Shown here: in pieces, positions 7,268 through 12,240 of the stretch
Numbering within the stretch: position 1 is the first letter of the stretch
Layout: every line of letters begins with the position of its first letter
DNA from: Oscillospiraceae bacterium
GTDB lineage: Bacteria > Bacillota > Clostridia > Oscillospirales > Oscillospiraceae
Length of the DNA: 15,501 nt
Assembly: GCA_020025375.1 (NCBI GenBank)
Contig: JAHHSF010000017.1
Coordinates: forward strand, 1 to 15,501
Direction: 5' to 3'
The notes under the pieces: generated by a model
Told to the model about the DNA's origin: nothing
The model's input: only the letters and a program-made list of their open reading frames with translations
The model's database searches: none
Translations under genes and position numbers: made by a program

Positions 7268-7286
7268 ATCGAGAGGAGTTTTTCTG

Positions 7287-8108
7287 ATGCTGAATCCTGA
7301 TTTTTGCCCCTGGTCCGATGGCCAGGGCTGCCAGCTGGGTCCGAGGCCCAGCCCTATCCATAGCGCGGCCTGGGTGACCGGACAGGTGGAACGCCCCTGC
7401 GGCGGCCAGGACCCGGTGACCGCCCGATGCGGCAAAGTCTGTACCCATGTGGTCAATGTCACGCTGGCTAAGACGGTTACTCCCACTTGCGTCCGCGCGG
7501 GCGGGGAGGTCCTCTACACCATAGCCCTGAAAAACGGCTCCACCCTCCCCCTGTTGGAGGTGGTGCTCACCGATCCTGCCGCCCGGTGGTTGGAGGTGGG
7601 GACCGTCCGGCTCAACGGGGTAAAGCTCTCCGGCGATCTGGAGGCGGGGGTGGCCCTGCCCGAAATCGGCCCCGGGGGCACCGCGGTGGTCACCTTTACT
7701 GCGCGACCCCGGGAGGATACTCCTTCCCCGCTGGAGAATACCGCCCTGGTGGACTACCGTGTCTGCACGGATTGCGGGAAGGAAGCGGCCCAGGTGACCT
7801 CCAACCCCGCCGTCCTCACCGTGCTGGCCCCTGGTCTGGCTTTGGAAAAGGAGGCCGACCGGTGCTGGGTGGGGCCGGAGGAACCCGTCCTCACCTACAC
7901 CCTGTGGGTGACCAACACCGGAAATGTGACTCTGGACCATGTGACGGTCACCGACCAGCTCCCCGACCAGCTGGCCTGTGTGCCCGGTACCACCAGAGTC
8001 AGAGGGGGGCCACCGGAGGACCTGGACCCCGCCCGGGGGATGGGCCTGGGACGGATGCTCCCCGGCGAGAAGGCCTCGGTCAGCTTCCAGGCGGAGTGGC
8101 AGGATTAA
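7287..8108 (+). CDS. DUF11-domain protein with cysteine-rich N-terminus
   Basis: A 273-aa protein with two copies of the DUF11 conserved-repeat beta-sandwich. The first, at about residues 55-180, shows VNVTLAKTVTPTCVRAGGEVLYTIALKNGS and ends NPAVLTVL. The second, at about 184-270, shows LALEKEADRCWVGPEEPVLTYTLWVTNTGNVTLDHVTVTD. DUF11 domains are common in surface and spore-coat-like proteins, but the function of this one is unknown. The first ~55 residues are cysteine-rich (C7, C15, C38, C48, C52) and the whole protein has ten cysteines. There is no signal peptide, membrane segment or sorting motif, which is unusual for a surface protein. ATG 7287 is supported by GAGAGGAG (7271-7278) 8 nt upstream; an in-frame TTG at 7236 would run translation through the leader hairpins. 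It is a single-gene unit ending at a strong terminator. Confidence 0.85.
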   Translation: MLNPDFCPWSDGQGCQLGPRPSPIHSAAWVTGQVERPCGGQDPVTARCGKVCTHVVNVTLAKTVTPTCVRAGGEVLYTIALKNGSTLPLLEVVLTDPAARWLEVGTVRLNGVKLSGDLEAGVALPEIGPGGTAVVTFTARPREDTPSPLENTALVDYRVCTDCGKEAAQVTSNPAVLTVLAPGLALEKEADRCWVGPEEPVLTYTLWVTNTGNVTLDHVTVTDQLPDQLACVPGTTRVRGGPPEDLDPARGMGLGRMLPGEKASVSFQAEWQD

Positions 8109-8111
8109 ACG

Positions 8112-8153
8112 ACAAAAAGCCTTGGGTATCAAACGATACCCAAGGCTTTTTGT
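8112..8153. terminator. Bidirectional terminator between the DUF11 and GNAT genes
   Basis: A perfect 19-bp inverted repeat (8112-8130 and 8135-8153) with an AAAC loop has A and T runs at its two ends. It fills nearly the whole gap between the DUF11 stop codon (ending 8108) and the GNAT stop codon (8155-8157) and should terminate both convergent transcripts. Confidence 0.92.
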
Positions 8154-8154
8154 T

Positions 8155-8616
8155 TTACAATTTCAGCTCCATGGCGATGTCGGACAGCTCGAAGGCCACA
8201 TGGTCGTGAGCCTTGTGCCGAAAGCCGTAGCTTTCATAAATATGAAGGGCGGCGGTAAGCTCGTGGTGGGAGGTGAGGACGGCGGTGTGCTGTCCCAGTT
8301 CCCGCGCGGCCTTCAGGGTGGCGTCCATGAGAGCGTGGCCAATGCCCTGATTGCGCCAGGGCTCTTTCACCCCGAACTTGAAGGGCTCGCAGGTGCCGTC
8401 CCCGAAGAGCTCCAACATCATCATACCCACGATTTCCTCTCCCACCCGGGCCAGGAAGATGCGGCCCCCGGTGGCCAGGGTGCGCTCCGGATGTTCCAGT
8501 TGTTCGATGTCAGCTGGCTCCAGAAGGTCGTGTTCCTCCAGCCAGGGCAGGGAAATGGCCAGCAGTTCGGGCAGATAGCGGGGTTCGTAATCAATGATTT
8601 CAAATTCCTGTTTCAA
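8155..8616 (-). CDS. GNAT-family N-acetyltransferase
   Basis: A 153-aa single-domain GNAT acetyltransferase, which transfers acetyl from acetyl-CoA to an amine. Seen in sequence: a beta-strand pair around GRIFLARVGEEIVGMMMLEL (51-70), the acetyl-CoA pyrophosphate loop RNQGIG (88-93) followed by the helix HALMDATLKAARELG, and the C-terminal LHIYESYGFRHKAHDHVAFE typical of motif B. The substrate cannot be predicted. The start is TTG at 8616: a very good AAGGAGG (8630-8624) lies 7 nt upstream, and no in-frame ATG fits the N-terminus as well. It follows the VanW-family gene by only 24 nt on the same strand, so the two are probably co-transcribed, which does not by itself prove a shared function. 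Confidence 0.9.
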   Translation of the reverse strand: MKQEFEIIDYEPRYLPELLAISLPWLEEHDLLEPADIEQLEHPERTLATGGRIFLARVGEEIVGMMMLELFGDGTCEPFKFGVKEPWRNQGIGHALMDATLKAARELGQHTAVLTSHHELTAALHIYESYGFRHKAHDHVAFELSDIAMELKL

Positions 8617-8640
8617 GGGGGCCCCTCCTTTGTATTTTGG

Positions 8641-10416
8641 TCAGGCGGTGGGTAGGGTCTCGCTGGGGACGGCGTTGGGATTGTAGCTGGGCAGAGCGAA
8701 CTCCGGGGAGACCGGCGGAGCCGTTGGGACAGGTGCGGGAGTCGGAACCGGGGTGGCCTCGGGCGCGGGGGTGGGGGCCACGTAGTTGGGGTCGTAAAGG
8801 GCGGCATCGGCGGGGTTGTAGAGGATGACCTTATCCCTCTTTTTATAGGTGCTGGTGGCCTCCTTGGTGCGGGAGAGGAGGGTGCCGTCGGCGGCGTAGA
8901 CACAACGGTAGGAGTCGGTTTTGGCCCCGGTGTAGGGGGTGACGCTCACACGGGTGGTCCCGGCAGGGACGGAGGCATCGGCTTTGTAGACGGTGGAATA
9001 GGCGTAGGAACCTAAATGCTCGGTTTCCATCTTCACATAGGAGCCGTCCCGGTTCACGCCGTAAATCTGGGTGGTGAGGAAGAGGGTGTCGTCCTTCTCC
9101 ACAGTGAAGGCCACGACCTTGATTGCGTTTTCCCGGTCGTTCTGGAACTTGTAATCCTGGGTGCCGAAGGAGACGGTGGCATCCAGGCCGTTGGGCAGAT
9201 AGCCGGGGACATAGCTGTGGTTCCGCCGTTCCACGATTTTCAGGTTGGCCAGGAGGGTGGCGGAGTAAAGAGTGGAGGAGACCTGGCACACGCCGCCACC
9301 GTACTCGTTCACGGTGAGCCCGTTTACATAGGCGGGGGCGGGGAAGAAGCCGTTTTCCGCCGTGCGGCGGCCGGTGGTCTCATTGTAGGCAAAGACATCG
9401 CCGGGCTGGAGGATGGCGCCGTTCACAAGTTCGGCGGCTCGGATGACGTTCTTCTTCCGGTTGGCGGAGCCGTTGACCTGGGTGGTGGCCTCCCCCAGCA
9501 GGTCGGGGAACTCCTCTCCCCCCAGGTCGGCGGTGGTCACTTCAGGCTCCACCACGGTGAGGGGAATCTCCACCTCACCCCCGGCGGGGGCGGCATCAAA
9601 GAGAGCCTTGGCACCCTTCACGTCCAGGGCCAGGCCAGGGGAGGAGGGGATCACCTTCTGGGTCTTTGGGTCGATGAAAGCGTCCACCGGGTCCACCCGG
9701 ACCTGGGCGGCCAGTTCTTGCCAGTCCACCGGGTCGGGCTGGGTCGCCACCGGGTCCACATGGATGGGAAGAGGTGTCTCCCGGAGGTGGTCGGCCAGAT
9801 AATTGGAAGCGGAGGCGAGGAGCAGGGCCTTTGTCTGGGCGCGGTCATAGGCCAGACCGGGGATTCCACGGGTAAGACGGAGAGTGGCTTTCTCCTGGGT
9901 CCAACAGGTCTGGGTCACAGGAGACTCCTGTCCGGCAAAGAGGTCGTCCAGCAGGGCGGAGAGGTCGGGGCCGCCATCTCCCAGGGACAAGTAGACATTG
10001 CTCTGAGCGGGGACAAAGAGAGCCTTGAGGAGCCGGAAGCCGTACCCCGCGGGGAAGCCTTCCCGGCCGACCTGGAAAGCGGCGCGGGCCGCGGCATCGG
10101 CATCTGGGGTGAAACAGGTGCCGGGAATCTCCGCCTGGCCGTTCTCACCGTAAGTAAGGGGGACGGAGACCTGGGCGAGGGCGATACGGAAGGCGCTGTC
10201 GATCTGAGCGGAGGCGGCCGGCTCGGTACGCCCCCCCACATCCAGCCTGCCTACCGAGACGTTGGGCAGAATCCGGCCCGACAGGGCCACATAGAAGCAG
10301 AGGCCCGCATAGGAAAGGGCCAGAACAGCCAGAAGGACGGCGCAGACCAGAAGGGAGGGTTTCTTTCCACCGGAGATGACACCTTTTCCAAGGGGAGGAG
10401 CCTTGTTTTCATCCAT
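8641..10416 (-). CDS. VanW-family envelope protein (peptidoglycan-binding + VanW + G5-like)
   Basis: A 591-aa protein anchored by one N-terminal transmembrane segment (about residues 21-45) after a basic cytoplasmic start. Residues about 60-295 resemble the putative peptidoglycan-binding repeats that precede VanW domains. The VanW domain proper covers about 305-440, with the typical RAAELVNGAILQPGDVFAYN, the NEYGGGVCQVSSTLYSATL segment containing a conserved Gly-Gly-Gly-Val-Cys, and NHSYVPGYLPNGLDATV. A G5-like region follows (about 455-530), then a Pro/Thr/Ala-rich, low-complexity tail (546-591) that could span the wall. VanW was named from vancomycin-resistance clusters, but most members, including this isolated one, have no proven resistance role; no other van genes are here. 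ATG 10416 has AAGGA 9 nt upstream. It is expressed divergently from the XpaC-like gene. Confidence 0.92.
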   Translation of the reverse strand: MDENKAPPLGKGVISGGKKPSLLVCAVLLAVLALSYAGLCFYVALSGRILPNVSVGRLDVGGRTEPAASAQIDSAFRIALAQVSVPLTYGENGQAEIPGTCFTPDADAAARAAFQVGREGFPAGYGFRLLKALFVPAQSNVYLSLGDGGPDLSALLDDLFAGQESPVTQTCWTQEKATLRLTRGIPGLAYDRAQTKALLLASASNYLADHLRETPLPIHVDPVATQPDPVDWQELAAQVRVDPVDAFIDPKTQKVIPSSPGLALDVKGAKALFDAAPAGGEVEIPLTVVEPEVTTADLGGEEFPDLLGEATTQVNGSANRKKNVIRAAELVNGAILQPGDVFAYNETTGRRTAENGFFPAPAYVNGLTVNEYGGGVCQVSSTLYSATLLANLKIVERRNHSYVPGYLPNGLDATVSFGTQDYKFQNDRENAIKVVAFTVEKDDTLFLTTQIYGVNRDGSYVKMETEHLGSYAYSTVYKADASVPAGTTRVSVTPYTGAKTDSYRCVYAADGTLLSRTKEATSTYKKRDKVILYNPADAALYDPNYVAPTPAPEATPVPTPAPVPTAPPVSPEFALPSYNPNAVPSETLPTA

Positions 10417-10456
10417 AGAATCAAGTCCTTCAGGTATGAGATCGTTTCACGTAAGT

Positions 10457-10484
10457 ATTATATCAATATGCGGAGAAAAAGCAA
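10457..10484 (-). promoter_or_regulatory. Promoter for the VanW-GNAT unit
   Basis: Read on the minus strand, TTGCTT (10484-10479) and a perfect TATAAT (10462-10457) are 16 nt apart, and TG lies one base before the -10 (extended -10). It points at the VanW-family start at 10416. Confidence 0.7.
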
Positions 10485-10506
10485 TGACAGAACCATGATA
10501 AGTTGC

Positions 10507-10535
10507 TTTACATGGGACCGCTTTGGGTGTATCAT
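10507..10535 (+). promoter_or_regulatory. Promoter for the XpaC-like gene
   Basis: TTTACA (10507-10512) and TATCAT (10530-10535) are separated by exactly 17 nt, each with five of six consensus bases. The predicted transcript starts about 30 nt before the ATG at 10574. Confidence 0.72.
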
Positions 10536-10573
10536 AGGAAGTGATAGTTTTATTTGCCGTGAGGAGGGTATTT

Positions 10574-11677
10574 ATGAATAAGAACAACGCAGACGTGGGC
10601 GGGTGGAGCCTGACCATCCTGTTTCTCATTTTTTTCCCGCCGGTGGGCATCTTCCTGCTCTTTCGCCAGCTCATGGGGTATAACAAGAAGAGTGGGCAGA
10701 GGCAGGACCGAAATGCCCAGATGGGAGGCACCGGTCAGTACAATCAGCAGTATGAGTACCACTATGCCGGTGACCCTCAAAAACAGCAGAAGCAGCAGGG
10801 CGGTCGAAACGCCGCTCAGGTGAATCTGAAAAACGGCAAAAAGCTCACTATCGCCGGTGGAATTGTTGCCTGCATTTTTGGTTTGGCCACCGTGACCGAG
10901 CTGGTGGACATCATTACTTGGGGCGGGTGGAGCTACGCCTTGCCCGGACTGGTCCCCCTCTTTGGCTTTATGGCCGCCGGTCTGGTGATGCTCTACGCCG
11001 GAATGTCCCGCACCAAGAAGGGAAAGCGGTTTTCCAAGTATTTGAATCTTATCGGGCGGCGGGAGAGCATTTCCGTAAAAACCCTGGCTGACACCATGGG
11101 CCTGTCTGAGAAGAAGGTCTGCGACGACCTGGATGAGATGCTGGACCTGAGGCTGCTCCCCGTGGGGTATCTGGACCGGGCCAACCAGATGCTGGTCCTT
11201 ACCGACGAAGGGGTGAAGGAGCCGCCCAAGCAAGAGCCGAAGCAGGAGCCGGTCCAGAAGGAGAATGACATCCTCCGGGAAATCCAGGAGGTCAACGACG
11301 CCATCCCCGGCCTGGAGATGAGCGCCAAGATCGACCGCATCCGGGAGATTACCGAGAAAATTCTGGACTATCAGAAGAAAAATCCCGGCAAGGACGCGGA
11401 GCTGCGGTCCTTCCTGGACTACTATCTGCCCACCACCCTGAAAATTCTGCGCGCCTACGCCCAGCTGGATGCCCAGGGCATCCAGGGGGAGAACATCACC
11501 TCGGCCAAGGCCCGTATCGAGGGCATGATGGACAAGGTGGTGGAGGGGTTCGAGAAACAGCTCGACAAGCTCTTTCAGGCCGACAGCCTGGACATCGCCA
11601 GCGACGTGCAGGTCTTGGAGCAGATGCTTCAGAAGGACGGCCTCTCCGGGGGAGAGGGCATCAACCTGGGACTGTAA
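10574..11677 (+). CDS. XpaC-family (5-bromo-4-chloroindolyl phosphate hydrolysis) membrane protein with winged-helix-like middle
   Basis: A 367-aa protein whose C-terminal half (about residues 230-355: SAKIDRIREITEKILDYQKKNP, LDYYLPTTLKILRAYAQLD, IEGMMDKVVEGFEKQLDKLF) matches the all-helical XpaC family. That family was named for an indolyl-phosphate phenotype in Bacillus, and its biochemical role is unsettled. The N-terminal half has a hydrophobic segment (12-31), a Gln/Gly/Tyr-rich linker (38-80) and two more membrane segments (91-107, 122-143). Residues about 153-212 (ISVKTLADTMGLSEKKVCDDLDEMLDLRLLPVGYLD) look like a small winged-helix fold. XpaC genes often neighbour telA-type genes; none is visible here. 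ATG 10574 has GGAGGG (10563-10568) 5 nt upstream; the GTG at 10541 is too close to the predicted transcription start. Confidence 0.85.
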   Translation: MNKNNADVGGWSLTILFLIFFPPVGIFLLFRQLMGYNKKSGQRQDRNAQMGGTGQYNQQYEYHYAGDPQKQQKQQGGRNAAQVNLKNGKKLTIAGGIVACIFGLATVTELVDIITWGGWSYALPGLVPLFGFMAAGLVMLYAGMSRTKKGKRFSKYLNLIGRRESISVKTLADTMGLSEKKVCDDLDEMLDLRLLPVGYLDRANQMLVLTDEGVKEPPKQEPKQEPVQKENDILREIQEVNDAIPGLEMSAKIDRIREITEKILDYQKKNPGKDAELRSFLDYYLPTTLKILRAYAQLDAQGIQGENITSAKARIEGMMDKVVEGFEKQLDKLFQADSLDIASDVQVLEQMLQKDGLSGGEGINLGL

Positions 11678-11690
11678 AAGAAAAGCAGAC

Positions 11691-11722
11691 ACGCCCTTTT
11701 TTGCGTAAAAGAAGGGGCGTTT
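11691..11722 (+). terminator. Probable terminator after the XpaC-like gene
   Basis: Arms 11691-11702 and 11709-11720 form a 12-bp stem (ACGCCC with GGGCGT, then T-A pairs with two G-U wobbles) with a short loop. Only two T follow directly, so termination may be weak. Confidence 0.5.
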
Positions 11723-11787
11723 GGCCCAGTGTGGCCGGGTAGTGCCATCATTTCCTTTCCCTTTTAAGGGAAAAACACCTCAAACCC

Positions 11788-11817
11788 TTGACAGGATGGG
11801 TAAAAGTGAAGTAAGAT
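11788..11817 (+). promoter_or_regulatory. Promoter of the ileS leader
   Basis: A perfect TTGACA (11788-11793) and TAAGAT (11812-11817) are separated by 18 nt. The predicted start, near 11824, lies just ahead of the T-box stem I. A near-perfect palindrome (11756-11773) sits upstream of the -35. Confidence 0.7.
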
Positions 11818-11834
11818 ACTGAGCATATAGAATA

Positions 11835-12062
11835 TGCGTAGATGAGGACGAGTACCTCCCGCACTCCTGCACAGAGAGCCGCCGTTTGGTGAAAGGCGGA
11901 CAGGGCCGGTTGGGAATATCCCCTCGGAGCGCCCTGCTGAAATCAGTAAGCGGGGACGGCTGGCCCCGTTATCGGCCTTCGAGCGGTCGCCCTATGGGTG
12001 GCAACAAGAGTGGTACCGCAGAGGTGTATACCCCTGTCTCTTAACGGAGACAGGGGTTTTTT
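11835..12062 (+). promoter_or_regulatory. T-box riboswitch (tRNA-Ile sensing) of ileS
   Basis: Uncharged tRNA-Ile binding to this leader favours an antiterminator and lets transcription reach ileS. Stem I starts with GATGAGGACGAGTA (AGTA at 11851-11854). It carries AGAGAGCC (11873-11880) and a GGTGAAA-containing arm, and GAGG (11844-11847) pairs with CCTC (11922-11925) at its base. The 3' strand of the specifier loop contains GGGAATATCC, so ATC (11918-11920) is the likely isoleucine specifier. Stem II/III follow with CCGTTATC (11976-11983). The T-box sequence AACAAGAGTGGTACCGC (12003-12019) offers TGGT for pairing with the tRNA ACCA end, as expected for an A discriminator. The terminator at 12031-12062 ends it. 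The exact 5' boundary is approximate. Confidence 0.93.
12031..12062 (+). terminator. T-box terminator (attenuator)
   Basis: A 10-bp perfect stem (12031-12040 and 12047-12056) with a 6-nt loop is followed by six T. It is the OFF-state terminator of the ileS T-box. Confidence 0.93.
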
Positions 12063-12094
12063 GATTCGAAACGCGGAGGACAGACCCACAGGAG

Positions 12095-12162
12095 CGCTTG
12101 GAACGGAGCGAGAGTGAAAATCTGGACCGCCGAGCGGGCCAATTTTTACCCGAGACCAAGCG
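12095..12162 (+). terminator. Second, terminator-like hairpin between T-box and ileS
   Basis: The core hairpin 12114-12149 pairs GTGAAAAT...CCGC with GCGG...ATTTTTAC round a CGA loop; it has one bulged C and one A/G mismatch. CGCTTGG (12095-12101) and CCAAGCG (12156-12162) form an outer clamp. GC-rich stem followed by AATTTTT is the look of an intrinsic terminator. The rest of the 178-nt T-box-to-ileS spacer holds a 12-bp palindrome (12173-12184) and the AAGGAG ribosome binding site. Function is unproven; it could also be a small repeat element. Confidence 0.5.
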
Positions 12163-12240
12163 AAAGCGACCCGGACGTACGTCCAAAATCCGTAGCATGA
12201 CAATACGAATAACAATTTTCATATAAAGGAGACAGCACCC

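Noticed and set aside
7236..7286. Longer DUF11 start at TTG 7236
   Set aside because: It lies inside the leader hairpin region without a ribosome binding site; ATG 7287 has a good one.
8641..10416. Vancomycin resistance locus suggested by the VanW match
   Set aside because: No vanH, ligase, vanX or vanRS genes are present; VanW-family proteins are common in susceptible Firmicutes.
10541..10573. Longer XpaC-like start at GTG 10541
   Set aside because: It is only a few bases after the -10 box at 10530-10535, so it would be at or before the transcript 5' end; ATG 10574 has GGAGGG upstream.
9016..10581. 521-aa plus-strand open frame opposite the VanW-family gene
   Set aside because: Shadow frame without recognisable domain; it also crosses the divergent promoter region.
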